From: Flammeovirgaceae bacterium SG7u.111
GTDB lineage: Bacteria > Bacteroidota > Bacteroidia > Cytophagales > Flammeovirgaceae
NCBI GenBank assembly: GCA_034044135.1
Contig: CP139021.1
Location: forward strand, 1,875,635-1,939,634
DNA: 64,000 nucleotides
Direction: 5' to 3'
Both the position numbers and the translations under genes were made by a program. Shown piece after piece: positions 1 to 7,886 of this stretch. The notes beneath the pieces were generated by a model that made no database searches, was not told where the DNA came from, and saw only the letters and a program-made list of their open reading frames with translations. Numbering within the stretch: position 1 is the first letter of the stretch; every line of letters starts with the position of its first letter.

Positions 1-1082
1 TTCCCCCCCTTTGTTAAAGGATACCACTCTTTAAAAACAAGCTCAGGTTGATTAGTTACACTGTCCAATACTTCCTTTTGGACGTTAGGGTCGGGATAAA
101 ATAATGCTAAGGAGTTATCAACGGCATTCACTTCATCGATAGTCCAGCCAAATACTTTTTGGCATTCTTTATTCCAATAAATGCATTTACCGTTCTCATC
201 AAAAGCATCTAACAATGCAGGTACTTCATCAAAAAGCTTTCTGAATTTTTCTTCACTTGCCCTAAGAGCTTCTTCGGCTTGTTTACGGGCTGTGTAATCC
301 TCCTTTACCTCCAAGTAATTTATTATGTTCCCTTTTTTATCTTTTATAGGGGTAATGGTAGCATATTCCCAATAATACTCACCATTTTTTTTCTTGTTAT
401 GGAATTCGCCTTCCCATGTTTTGCCAGATGAAACCTTAGCCCACATAGCTTCACGATACTCTATAGGTTGTGTTCCGGCATTTAATAGGTTAGGGTTTTT
501 CCCAAGTATTTCTTCAGCGGTATATCCGGTTAAGTCAGTAAACTTTTGGTTTACATATTCTATATTTCCATCTGTATCTGTAATCAAAGTTGCATTTGCG
601 CTTTGATCTACAGCAATATTGAGTTTCTTTACTTTATTTTCCGTTTCAATTTGCTCCGTGATATCTATAAAGTTAACTATAACCTTGTCGACATTTCCTT
701 CTGTGTCAAATTTGGGCAATGCTTTTACATCTACCCAAGTAATATTTTCTACATTTGGCTTGACTATTCCCAGAATACAATCTTTTAATACCTTTTTTGA
801 AGCGATTACTTTTGATACCGGATAATCTTCCACAACAATGTTTTTTTTATCCATATCCACGAACTTCCATATAGGATCTATAGCTGTTTTTCCTTGCATT
901 TGTTCCTTTGTCAGCCCTAAAATTTCATGTGCTTTTGGGTTGCTTAATAGGATACTTGTATCTGCAGCATGGACTACCAAGCCGACTAAAAGACTATCAA
1001 AAATAGATTTAAAAAAGTCATCTTCCTGTTTGAGCCTTATAACTTCAGCTTGAAGCTTCTCATAAGTTAACTTAGTTTCCAT
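1..1082 (-). CDS. PAS-domain sensor protein (likely histidine kinase), N-terminal part
   Basis: The reading frame is open on the minus strand from an ATG at 1082 to the window edge, so only about the first 360 residues are present. After a short helical start there are at least two complete PAS domains (about residues 18-135 and 140-260). The second contains the typical stretch ITDTDGNIEYVNQKF followed by LTGYTAEEILGKNP and a PAC-like end with ITPIKDKKGN. A third PAS begins near residue 270. PAS repeats of this kind sense ligands or redox state and usually precede a HisKA-ATPase core, which would lie outside the window. There is no signal peptide or membrane segment in the visible part, so a cytoplasmic sensor is likely. 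A diguanylate cyclase or other output domain cannot be excluded. Confidence 0.85.
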   Translation of the reverse strand, partial: METKLTYEKLQAEVIRLKQEDDFFKSIFDSLLVGLVVHAADTSILLSNPKAHEILGLTKEQMQGKTAIDPIWKFVDMDKKNIVVEDYPVSKVIASKKVLKDCILGIVKPNVENITWVDVKALPKFDTEGNVDKVIVNFIDITEQIETENKVKKLNIAVDQSANATLITDTDGNIEYVNQKFTDLTGYTAEEILGKNPNLLNAGTQPIEYREAMWAKVSSGKTWEGEFHNKKKNGEYYWEYATITPIKDKKGNIINYLEVKEDYTARKQAEEALRASEEKFRKLFDEVPALLDAFDENGKCIYWNKECQKVFGWTIDEVNAVDNSLALFYPDPNVQKEVLDSVTNQPELVFKEWYPLTKGG

Positions 1083-1307
1083 ACACTTTTTATTACGGTA
1101 TCATTCAGTTGCTACAAGCAGCTGAACATCTATTTCTTTAAATATAGTGTAGAAGACTCGTAATTATGAGCTGTAGCTTTAAAAGCTTATAAAAAAAATA
1201 AGCTATTAAGGCTTGGAGAGCATTATTAAAAGAGTAAGCATGCTTGTTTTCCCTTTCTATTTTTAATAATATATGGAAATAGAATTTTGTAAGCAAAAAT
1301 AACTTGA

Positions 1308-1535
1308 CTAATTGTATTGTGTTGTTGGAGTGATGTTCAAGTGCTCTTTGGAGTTCCGAGCTTTGTCAATAATTGCTGCCCAATGGGCGAAATATACGAC
1401 ATGGGCTTTTGTTTGACGCCCACGCGCTTCAAGGAAAACCGAAATCAGCTGGGAGATGGGTTGTAAATCGACAGGGCTTTTGGGAAGATCCCGTCGTTGG
1501 TAGTTTTGACCTCTTATTTTGCTAACGACCATCAC
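1308..1535 (-). CDS. Hypothetical 75-aa protein, possible small cassette gene
   Basis: A 75-codon frame whose product I do not recognise. Its C-terminal codons run through a CTCCAACAACAC sequence that resembles the end boxes of the repeats separating the genes further right, and GTCGTTAGC precedes its start, again like those repeats. This makes it a candidate extra cargo gene at the left end of the cassette-like region. The protein is basic with a plausible amphipathic middle part, and it has no membrane segment. It may equally be chance coding. Confidence 0.3.
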   Translation of the reverse strand: MMVVSKIRGQNYQRRDLPKSPVDLQPISQLISVFLEARGRQTKAHVVYFAHWAAIIDKARNSKEHLNITPTTQYN

Positions 1536-1629
1536 CGAGGTCGGTCTAAAGAAGAGAGGTTACGAAAGTATGATTGGCCACTACCAAAAAGTGAAGGTCT
1601 GATTTAGTGGATCATTGTTCTTTCCATTT

Positions 1630-2199
1630 CTATTTGTCAAGTTCGTAACAAGTTAGAGTGATTCCGCAGTCAAATTGTTTCGCTGTTTTTAATTTCAGTT
1701 TTAAATTCTTGTCTAAACCTTTAAAAATTGTCATTCCGTTTCCCATTGCTGTCGGATTGATAAATAAATGAAATTCGTCTATCAGTCCTGCATTTATGAG
1801 TGCAGTTACAAAAGTCCCACCACCGTAAACTATTATGTCTTTTCCGTTTTGGTTTTTAAGTTTATTTATTTCTTCAACCAATTCTCCGTTTGCAACGTCC
1901 GTATTTTCCCATATTGATTTTTTAATTGTCTTAGTAAAAACAATCTTTGGGGTTGTTGCATATTTTATTCCTCCTTCATATTCTGGATTATTCGGGTCTT
2001 TGGCAACATTTTCCCAATGAGGAATAAAACCTTCTGCAAGTTTTCTACCTAACAGAATAGTGTCAACATGTTCTGTAATTTCCCGAACATAATTCATGAT
2101 GTCATCTGTCCAAGGAAATTTCATCCAATCCATTTCTCCATTTTTTCCTGAAATGAATCCGTCAATTGTTATTTGTACTTGAAGTTTTAATTTTCTCAT
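1630..2199 (-). CDS. Dihydrofolate reductase-family (RibD C-terminal domain) protein
   Basis: A 189-residue single-domain protein of the RibD-C/DHFR superfamily, which are NADPH-dependent reductases. It starts with a beta strand followed by the SxDGFI-type motif (TIDGFISGKNGEMDW, residues 12-26), has TILLGRK near residue 48, a nucleotide-binding GGGTF (VYGGGTFVTALINAGLIDE) near residue 125 and a hydrophobic C-terminal strand. The family covers riboflavin reductases and uncharacterised reductases. It is not a classical trimethoprim-resistance dfrA, so no symbol is given. It is the left-most confident cargo gene of the repeat-separated array: the attC-like repeat at 2243-2376 lies directly upstream of its start. 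Such reductases are frequent passengers of accessory DNA in Bacteroidota. Confidence 0.85.
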   Translation of the reverse strand: MRKLKLQVQITIDGFISGKNGEMDWMKFPWTDDIMNYVREITEHVDTILLGRKLAEGFIPHWENVAKDPNNPEYEGGIKYATTPKIVFTKTIKKSIWENTDVANGELVEEINKLKNQNGKDIIVYGGGTFVTALINAGLIDEFHLFINPTAMGNGMTIFKGLDKNLKLKLKTAKQFDCGITLTCYELDK

Positions 2200-2242
2200 T
2201 ATCCATTTTGTTAATGTATTTTATCCTTTTTGCGGTTTCGTT

Positions 2243-2376
2243 TTACAACGGTCTCGTGTATAAGCCGTAGCGAATTTTAAACCACTAAACTGTCAGATAG
2301 CATCGACCATTGATTTATAGTTTTCTGTTTCAAATTAGCACTAAACCTGCTATGCATTATACATATTGTGTGCGCC
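2243..2376 (-). repeat. attC-like imperfect palindrome, site 1
   Basis: Outer boxes are ACAACG at 2245-2250 and ATTGTGTGCGCC at 2365-2376. Inner boxes GTATAAGCCGTAGC (2258-2271) and GCTATGCATTATAC (2349-2362) are complementary at most positions, with mismatches as in attC L boxes. It lies between the LysR gene and the DHFR-family gene. The R/L box layout is seen directly. The attC identity is inference. Confidence 0.55.
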
Positions 2377-2485
2377 TTGAATGGTGAATATAGCTCATGA
2401 ACTTGAGTGTTCCAAAGGCACGCCCAGTGAGGCGCACCGTAGGCTTATGGGGCATGCCTAGTGGCTCTCGGCGCCTACTCGATTG
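2366..2485. repeat. ~120 bp dispersed repeat, copy 1
   Basis: Nearly identical to the segments at 4925-5042 and 7876-7996. It contains two related sub-blocks (GGCACGCCCAGTGAGGCGC and GGCATGCCTAGTGGCTC) and ends with GCGCCTACTC 8 bp after the stop codon of the LysR gene. Its left end merges into the attC-like site. All three copies sit at the 3' end of a minus-strand cargo gene. Confidence 0.85.
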
Positions 2486-2493
2486 TACTGCGT

Positions 2494-3396
2494 TTATTTC
2501 ATTTTTGATGTGAATATATTCTTAATCGTATCTAATTCCTTTTTGTATTTCATATCTGTTCTTGAAGCAAAATATAAGGTGTTTTCCGTTTTTACTTTTC
2601 CTTCCCAAACTAAATTTATTTCATTTCTTAAGATTTGTTCTTGACATAAAAAATCTGGAACTAATGCAAGTCCGTTTCCATTGTTTAAACATCTAATAAT
2701 AGAAGTAATATTCGGTAAAATATAGTTTGGTTTGAAAGCAGGTTTCTTATTAAAATTCTCAAACCAAAAACGTCTAAAATGTTCCATTTCATTTGATGAA
2801 CTATACCAAACATTTTGAAGCAGTTCGTCTTCTAACTTACTTAAATTTTTTGATTTAATGTGTTTTTGTATTTTAGTTATATTCGTTTTATTTCCAGCTA
2901 TTAAAACGATTCTTTCTTTTGAAAATGGAATATACTCAACTAGTGATTTTTTTTCATTCTGCTTTTTAGGTGTTATTACTAAATCTAAAATTCCATTGTT
3001 TAGGTCTTTTATTAAATCTGTATGTGCTCCAAATCTAGCTACTAAGTCAAAGTCTAGTTTTGGAATTTCGGGTTCAATAATTAGTTGAAACATTTCTGAA
3101 CACATTCCAATGTTTAGAGATGGATTTTTTTCTTGAGTTGTTTTTTTAAAATGCTGTTCTGCTATTTCAAGTTTTTTTAAAGATTCAATAATATATTCAT
3201 ATAAAAATTTCCCATCCTCTGTTGGAATCATTTTTCTCGAAGTACGTTCAAATAGTTTTTTGCCAACATAAGCTTCTAGTGCATTTAAGTGTACACTAAC
3301 TCCAGGCTGGGACGCATATAAAGCAATAGAAGCTTTAGTCAAAGTTCCGTTTTCATATATTTCTTTAAATGTTCTGTACCATTCTAAATTTACCAT
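2494..3396 (-). CDS. LysR-family transcriptional regulator
   Basis: A 300-residue regulator with an N-terminal winged HTH (residues 1-60; TKASIALYASQPGVSVHLNA is the recognition region, followed by KKLFERTSRKMIPT) and a periplasmic-binding-like effector domain from about residue 90. Length and layout are normal for the family. It is divergent from the mdaB-like quinone reductase gene, the classical arrangement for a LysR activator of an oxidative or electrophile response. A perfect 7-bp palindrome overlaps its own promoter (3413-3444), which predicts negative autoregulation and control of the neighbour. The gene pair appears to travel as one unit between repeat sites 1 and 2. The effector is unknown. 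Confidence 0.93.
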   Translation of the reverse strand: MVNLEWYRTFKEIYENGTLTKASIALYASQPGVSVHLNALEAYVGKKLFERTSRKMIPTEDGKFLYEYIIESLKKLEIAEQHFKKTTQEKNPSLNIGMCSEMFQLIIEPEIPKLDFDLVARFGAHTDLIKDLNNGILDLVITPKKQNEKKSLVEYIPFSKERIVLIAGNKTNITKIQKHIKSKNLSKLEDELLQNVWYSSSNEMEHFRRFWFENFNKKPAFKPNYILPNITSIIRCLNNGNGLALVPDFLCQEQILRNEINLVWEGKVKTENTLYFASRTDMKYKKELDTIKNIFTSKMK

Positions 3397-3412
3397 AGCT
3401 ATTAAAATATTG

Positions 3413-3433
3413 ATACAAAGGTATGATTTGTAT
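3413..3433. promoter_or_regulatory. Probable LysR operator
   Basis: A perfect inverted repeat, ATACAAA-N7-TTTGTAT, in the 93 bp between the divergent LysR and mdaB-like genes. It fits the T-N11-A core of LysR boxes and overlaps the -7 box of the LysR promoter. Binding is inferred from position and symmetry. Confidence 0.6.
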
Positions 3434-3444
3434 TATTTTTACAA
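3416..3444 (-). promoter_or_regulatory. LysR promoter, Bacteroidota type
   Basis: On the minus strand TTG (3444-3442) and TACCTTTG (3423-3416) are spaced by 18 bases, matching the Bacteroidota -33 TTG / -7 TAnnTTTG consensus. The LysR start codon follows 20 bases downstream. The -7 box lies inside the palindrome, suggesting autorepression. Confidence 0.6.
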
Positions 3445-3459
3445 TAATAAATATTGCTT

Positions 3460-3467
3460 TAATTTTG
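3460..3467 (+). promoter_or_regulatory. Possible -7 box for the mdaB-like gene
   Basis: TAATTTTG fits TAnnTTTG and lies 23 bases before the mdaB-like ATG. No clear -33 TTG is found at the usual distance, consistent with a promoter that needs the LysR activator. Confidence 0.4.
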
Positions 3468-3489
3468 CCTCAAATAAAAAAAGAGACAA

Positions 3490-4086
3490 ATGAAAAATAT
3501 ATTTATAATTAATGGAAGTCATCCATTTGCACATTCTGGCGGAAGATTTAACGAAACACTTTTCAATATTACTATTTCATATTTTGATACGCGTGAGGAA
3601 TTTGACGTGAAATTTACCCAAGTGGGCGACAATTATAATGCAAAGGAAGAAGTAGAAAAATTTAAGTGGGCAGATATAGTGATTTATCACACGCCAATTT
3701 GGTGGTTTCAAATACCTTTTGGATTCAAAAAATATATAGATGAAGTTTTTACGGAAGGTCATCAAAATGGAATTTACGCAAGTGATGGAAGAAGCAGAAA
3801 AAATCCAAACATCAATTACGGGACTGGTGGTTTAATGCACGGAAAAAAATATATACTTACTACAAGTTGGAATGCGCCTAAAACCGCATTTACTTTAGAA
3901 AATGAATTTTTTAATCAAAAAAGTGTAGATGAAGGTGTCATGTTTGGGTTTCACAGAATGAATGCTTTTACAGGAATGGAATTATTAGCAACACATCATT
4001 TTCACGATATGGAAAAAAATGCAGATGTTCCTTTTGAGTTGAATAATTACAGTACTTTTTTAAATGATTTAATAATTAATTTGTAA
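3490..4086 (+). CDS. mdaB: NAD(P)H quinone oxidoreductase, MdaB-like
   Basis: A 198-residue flavodoxin-fold reductase that transfers two electrons from NAD(P)H through FAD to quinones. Visible family features are IFIINGSHPFAHSGG at the N-terminus (FAD phosphate loop), HTPIWWFQIPFGFKKYIDEV near residue 65, GIYASDGRSRKNP and YGTGGLMHGKKYIL (residues 95-125), and SWNAPKTAF. These follow E. coli MdaB closely in order and spacing. It is the only plus-strand gene in the 1.3-11.5 kb region and is divergent from the LysR gene, which probably controls it. It is cytoplasmic and full length. The attC-like site 2 begins 25 bp after the stop. Confidence 0.92.
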   Translation: MKNIFIINGSHPFAHSGGRFNETLFNITISYFDTREEFDVKFTQVGDNYNAKEEVEKFKWADIVIYHTPIWWFQIPFGFKKYIDEVFTEGHQNGIYASDGRSRKNPNINYGTGGLMHGKKYILTTSWNAPKTAFTLENEFFNQKSVDEGVMFGFHRMNAFTGMELLATHHFHDMEKNADVPFELNNYSTFLNDLIINL

Positions 4087-4110
4087 TTATCTGGTTTGGT
4101 TGCGAAATGC

Positions 4111-4250
4111 AGTACAACGGTCTCGTATAACCGTCAGTTACGGGTTAAAGTACGCAAATTTTTCGGTTTAGAACTGGTATTAGCAATTCCGAGTGGATTC
4201 GGACGTAGTCGAATCCACTCGGAATTGCGGTTATACATTGTTGTGTCCAA
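4111..4250 (-). repeat. attC-like imperfect palindrome, site 2, with 19-bp central hairpin
   Basis: Outer boxes are ACAACG (4114-4119) and TTGTTGTGTCC (4238-4248). Inner boxes TATAACCG (4126-4133) and CGGTTATA (4228-4235) pair perfectly. A central perfect 19-bp inverted repeat (4183-4201 with 4210-4228, 8-nt loop) forms a strong hairpin at the place of an attC variable terminal structure. The neighbouring gene's last codons and stop (4231-4245) lie inside the right arm. Confidence 0.6.
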
Positions 4251-4725
4251 GTTCTTGTTCTGTTATGATTCGTTTTCTTTCCGCAATTCGTTTCTCAAAT
4301 TTTGGGTTCAGTTCAATTCGGCTAATAAATTCAGATTCAAAACTCCCAATTGTTATGAACTCAAAGTCTATAAAAAAGAAGTGTTTTAATCCGTTTTGTT
4401 TCAAAATCAAATTACGATTCTTCTCCGGCAATCTTTGGATTTCGAGCGTGTCTGAAATCGGTTTCTCGAATTGATAAATTCTTAATTGTCTATTATTCAG
4501 TTCAAGTATTTTTTTCAATCCGCTCAAGTCGGTTTGAACATCCATTTCCATTTGACGAACGGACAGATTTTTGAATTCAGTTCCGTTTTGTATTTTCAAA
4601 TCCGTTTTCCACCATTCAATTACTTCGTTCGGCACAAATCTGTGGATAAAGATTGAGTCTAAATCCTTATCAAAGAGTTCCCAAATTTCTTCATTAGATT
4701 CTATTTCAAATATTAGTTCTTGCAT
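4231..4725 (-). CDS. Hypothetical 164-aa protein, array cargo
   Basis: The product is not recognised. The best start is the ATG at 4725: the frame stays open for 61 more codons upstream, but those codons run into the attC-like repeat site 3. The protein is acidic at the start (MQELIFEIESNEEIWELFDK) and mixed alpha/beta by eye, with no signal peptide or membrane segment, so it should be cytosolic. The last residues GHNNV and the stop are encoded by the arm of repeat site 2, as happens when a cassette gene reads into its recombination site. It may have a protein-binding or immunity-like role, but nothing in the sequence proves this. Confidence 0.7.
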   Translation of the reverse strand: MQELIFEIESNEEIWELFDKDLDSIFIHRFVPNEVIEWWKTDLKIQNGTEFKNLSVRQMEMDVQTDLSGLKKILELNNRQLRIYQFEKPISDTLEIQRLPEKNRNLILKQNGLKHFFFIDFEFITIGSFESEFISRIELNPKFEKRIAERKRIITEQELGHNNV

Positions 4726-4738
4726 TTTCTCAAATTGG

Positions 4739-4935
4739 GTACAACGTCTAGTATAAGAAACGTAAGTGATTTCGATGCACTTACCTGTCAATTTGCACTG
4801 AGCCAAATTTGCGTTTTGACACAAATTTAAGACATTAAACAAACCCGCCAAATCGCAGATGTGACGGGTTTGTTTAATGTGCAAAAGCTCTGTAAAACAC
4901 TGAACCACTTATGTTTTTTATACATTGTGTGCGCC
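4739..4935 (-). repeat. attC-like imperfect palindrome, site 3
   Basis: Outer boxes are ACAACG (4741-4746) and ATTGTGTGCGCC (4924-4935). Inner boxes TATAAGAAACGTAAGTG and CACTTATGTTTTTTATA pair at 14 of 17 positions. The centre has a perfect 16-bp hairpin (4832-4847 with 4865-4880). It lies just upstream of the 164-aa gene's ATG and downstream of the acyltransferase gene. Confidence 0.6.
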
Positions 4936-5042
4936 TTGAATGGTGAATATAGCTCATGAGCTTGAGTGTTCCAAAGGCACGCCCAGTGAGGCGCACCGTA
5001 GGCTTATGGGGCATGCCTAGTGGCTCTCGGCGCCTACTCGAT
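4925..5042. repeat. ~120 bp dispersed repeat, copy 2
   Basis: Same sequence as copies 1 and 3 with single-base changes (for example ATGAGC for ATGAAC). It ends 27 bp from the stop of the acyltransferase gene. It holds a short plus-strand frame starting MSLSVPKARPVRRTVG, shared by all copies, probably by chance. Confidence 0.85.
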
Positions 5043-5069
5043 GGCAACTGGCTTTTATCCGGGAGTCTT

Positions 5070-6176
5070 TTATTTATTTTTCATTCCGAAAAGCACTCTT
5101 GTAACTTTAAATGGGTAAATGAAAAAGCAATAAATTAACGCAATTATTAAAAAAGAACTAGTTAAAAGAATAACAATCTTTAAGGGAATATTTAAGTCAA
5201 GTTGAATGATATAATATCCCAAAACTACTATAACTGTTTGATGTAAAATATAAAATGGATAAATCGCTTCATTCATTTGTCTTAGGTAGATACTTGGTCT
5301 GTTAAAGTAAACCTGTCCGTATCCCAGTATTGCCAAAATAAAACTCCATCCTAATAAACAGCACAACCCATACCAAATATCCCACCGAACAGAAAGACTT
5401 AAATAGGGTTCTATAAGATTATTTGGGATAAAATAGTAACTATAAAATAAAAGTGAACTAACTATAAGAACAACTACGTGAAAGTGTCTAAATCTTTTCA
5501 AGTTGTCCCAAAATATTTGTGAAGACGCAAACAAAATACCAACTATAAAAAAGTAGGTATAAAAAAATGTTTCGGAAAAATTTGTCAGAGAGGACGAGCC
5601 TGTTGGGTAGTATCTTTTAAGTATTATCGTTCCTAACATTAAGGGCAATCCTCCTAATAAAAGCCCAATTTTATATGATGACATTTTCTCAAACCAATTC
5701 CTAAGAGCTATAGATTTTTGAGACCTAAGAAAAATTATTAGAGGAATTACAAGTATAGAAATTATGTAAAGATTTTCTATAAACCAGAGATGGTTTGTTT
5801 CAAACCGCCCTTGTGTATACAATTGCCAATAGGAATTAAATTCATTAATATATTGATAATAAGTCTGTGGCGGAACAATAAATAGCACACCAAAAAGTAA
5901 TGGAATTAGCAATCTACCTGTACGCTCTTTTAAAAATTGTTTCCAAGTTCGCTTAGAAAATGCGAGAACTGTTCCTGTACCAGATATCAAAAATAGTAGA
6001 GGAAGTCTAAATTGCTCAAAGTAAACCATTATATCGTCTAATAATTTGCTAGATTCAGCATTCATAATATGAAAGCCATCTCCATTAAAAGGCATTCCTA
6101 TATGGTGAAGGTAAACCGCCAAAATTGCGATAACTCTTAACCAATCTAAATCGTATCTTCTTTTTGAAATATCCAT
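5070..6176 (-). CDS. Acyltransferase family 3 membrane protein
   Basis: A 368-residue integral membrane protein with about ten hydrophobic helices. It begins RRYDLDWLRVIAILAVYLHH, the typical acyltransferase-3 start with the active-site His in helix 1, and has RLPLLFLISGTGTVLAF near residue 60. The family moves acyl groups onto sugars or other exported molecules at the inner membrane. The specific acceptor cannot be read here. It lies 89 bp downstream of a membrane LytTR gene on the same strand. The two probably form one unit in which the LytTR protein regulates or is paired with the transferase, an arrangement also known elsewhere in Bacteroidota. Confidence 0.88.
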   Translation of the reverse strand: MDISKRRYDLDWLRVIAILAVYLHHIGMPFNGDGFHIMNAESSKLLDDIMVYFEQFRLPLLFLISGTGTVLAFSKRTWKQFLKERTGRLLIPLLFGVLFIVPPQTYYQYINEFNSYWQLYTQGRFETNHLWFIENLYIISILVIPLIIFLRSQKSIALRNWFEKMSSYKIGLLLGGLPLMLGTIILKRYYPTGSSSLTNFSETFFYTYFFIVGILFASSQIFWDNLKRFRHFHVVVLIVSSLLFYSYYFIPNNLIEPYLSLSVRWDIWYGLCCLLGWSFILAILGYGQVYFNRPSIYLRQMNEAIYPFYILHQTVIVVLGYYIIQLDLNIPLKIVILLTSSFLIIALIYCFFIYPFKVTRVLFGMKNK

Positions 6177-6265
6177 TAATTTTGTTTTTTGGCAATAATA
6201 AAAACAAAATCAGCGTGGTTTTTTGTCAAGTGATGGATTGCAATAGATAGTGACGAAATGCAAGT

Positions 6266-7141
6266 TTAGTCTCTTTTGAGTTTTGCATAGGCTTGGTTAA
6301 ACTCTTCAATTTTTGAACGAGAAACAGGGATTGTTTTTTTAGAATAGTTTTTTAAATGAAGCACATACCCTTGGGCATTTCCAGAAACAGACTCAATGGC
6401 GTTGAGATTTACGACATAAGAGCGGTGGGTTTTAAAAATGAACGGATAAGAGTTTAATTGATCAGCAAATTCTTTCAAGGTCAGTCTTTTTAAGTCTCTT
6501 TTATAGTCATTTGAATGATCGCAAAATACTTCTAGATAGTTGCCATCCACTTTTGCATAAAGAAAAGACTGAATATTTAACTTAAAACCCTCTTCTATTA
6601 TTGGTGTAACAATTTGAGCAGTTGTATTGTTTTCATTGTTACAATGTTGGTTTACAGGTAATTTTTTTAAATCATTTGAGTGCTTGTTAATCATACGCTG
6701 CAGATTTAGTGGTAAAATAATTGTCAACAATAAAATACCGACTAAAAAAGCATTTCTTATCTCCTCCCAAAAGTAGTGTAAAGACCAGTTATCGGGATTT
6801 GTATAAATAAAATCTCGAATTAAGAAGCTAACAAGACCTATAAGAAGCAGGATTACTGCCAAATGAAAAAACTCCTTGCCTAGAGTCCAGTTTTCAATGT
6901 TTTTTACCGATTTATTGAGCAAGAAAAAATAGGCGAAAGCAACAGGAATCGGTATAACTGAATGCAATACTATAATCAATAAGTTATCTATTTTATGTTC
7001 GTCAACATTTACAATAAATGGTTCAAATAAATAAGTAAAAAGAAAACTTGCTATTGCAATAAAACAAAGAAATATTAATGCTTTTTTTAAGTCCTCATAA
7101 TAAAATGGATATGGCTGTTTTAGATAGGTGCTAAATGTCAT
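6266..7141 (-). CDS. Membrane-anchored LytTR DNA-binding protein
   Basis: A 291-residue protein with four predicted membrane helices in residues 25-150 and a LytTR domain in residues 185-290 (FLYAKVDGNYLEVF, FIFKTHRSYVVNLNAIESV, TIPVSRSK). It lacks a response-regulator receiver domain, so any signal would be sensed by the membrane part. It probably controls itself and the acyltransferase gene that follows on the same strand. The upstream region is occupied by a decayed IS481 transposase, which may have separated the gene from its original promoter. Confidence 0.88.
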   Translation of the reverse strand: MTFSTYLKQPYPFYYEDLKKALIFLCFIAIASFLFTYLFEPFIVNVDEHKIDNLLIIVLHSVIPIPVAFAYFFLLNKSVKNIENWTLGKEFFHLAVILLLIGLVSFLIRDFIYTNPDNWSLHYFWEEIRNAFLVGILLLTIILPLNLQRMINKHSNDLKKLPVNQHCNNENNTTAQIVTPIIEEGFKLNIQSFLYAKVDGNYLEVFCDHSNDYKRDLKRLTLKEFADQLNSYPFIFKTHRSYVVNLNAIESVSGNAQGYVLHLKNYSKKTIPVSRSKIEEFNQAYAKLKRD

Positions 7142-7233
7142 TAATTTTCTTTGGTTAATTCGGACTGTTTTATTCAGGCTTGTTCGTTAAGATATATGAT
7201 TTACACAAGTTAAAGATTAGTGTTTACACTAAA

Positions 7234-7780
7234 TTAGTTTCTAACCTTGCATACTGATCTTTGTTTTTTAAGTTGGTTTAAAAATACATTCCGATAATAC
7301 ACTCTCCAAATTTCATTGCCCACAGGTTCTACTCCCACAAATTTTCCTTTCAATGCCGCGGTTAGATAAACCTAATAATATGACTTCCATCGGATGGAAC
7401 CATTTTGAGTTACTTTAAGGGTTTTCCAGTCATGGTAATAGTGAATAGATGACAATAGACTTTATACCCCATTAGGAACTTACCTTTGTAGTCAGCTGAC
7501 CAAACTTCATTACACTCTTTAGGGTCGAAAATAGGGAAGAGTGGCTTAAGCCTTCTCATTCTTTTTTTAATAGATACTAACCCATTTTCTTCGAACCGTG
7601 TATTAATTTGTAGGCAGTAGGCCTAGAGCTTTCGAAGCTTTTACATAAACCTGTTATGGAGTATTTTCCTGTTCTCCATTCACAGATAAATTCAATTTTT
7701 TGTTCTATAGTTGTTGTTTCTTTCCAAGGTATGTCCATCCAATTTTTATGGATTTCTACGTCTAAAAAAGTGTAAAGCAT
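7234..7780 (-). pseudogene. Decayed IS481-family transposase
   Basis: The N-terminal piece (7577-7780) reads WKETTTIEQKIEFICEW and SFESSRPTAYKLI, the HTH start of IS481 transposases. After frame breaks, further pieces match the same family: PIFDPKECNEVWSADYKGKF with the first catalytic Asp around 7470-7540, and a C-terminal piece with AALKGKFVGVEPVG and VYYRNVFLNQL ending at a TAA (7234-7236). About half the expected gene is missing, including most of the DDE core. Terminal inverted repeats are not obvious. It is an inactive remnant inside the cassette-like region. Confidence 0.75.
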
Positions 7781-7805
7781 GTCCCTTTACCGTACCCTAA
7801 TTATC

Positions 7806-7886
7806 GCTAACGTTAAATGTATGAATCGTAGCTTTGGTCTGTGCGTTTGCCTTGCATGGCTATGCATTATACATATTGTGTGCGCC
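7806..7886 (-). repeat. attC-like imperfect palindrome, site 4 (short)
   Basis: Outer boxes are CGCTAACG (7806-7813) and ATTGTGTGCGCC (7875-7886). Inner boxes ATGTATGAATCGTAGC and GCTATGCATTATACAT are complementary at 12 of 16 positions. At 81 bp it is the most compact site and has no long central hairpin. Confidence 0.55.

Noticed and set aside
1630-2199. Trimethoprim-resistance dihydrofolate reductase
   Set aside because: The protein belongs to the RibD-C/DHFR-like superfamily, not to dfrA/dfrB; resistance cannot be claimed.
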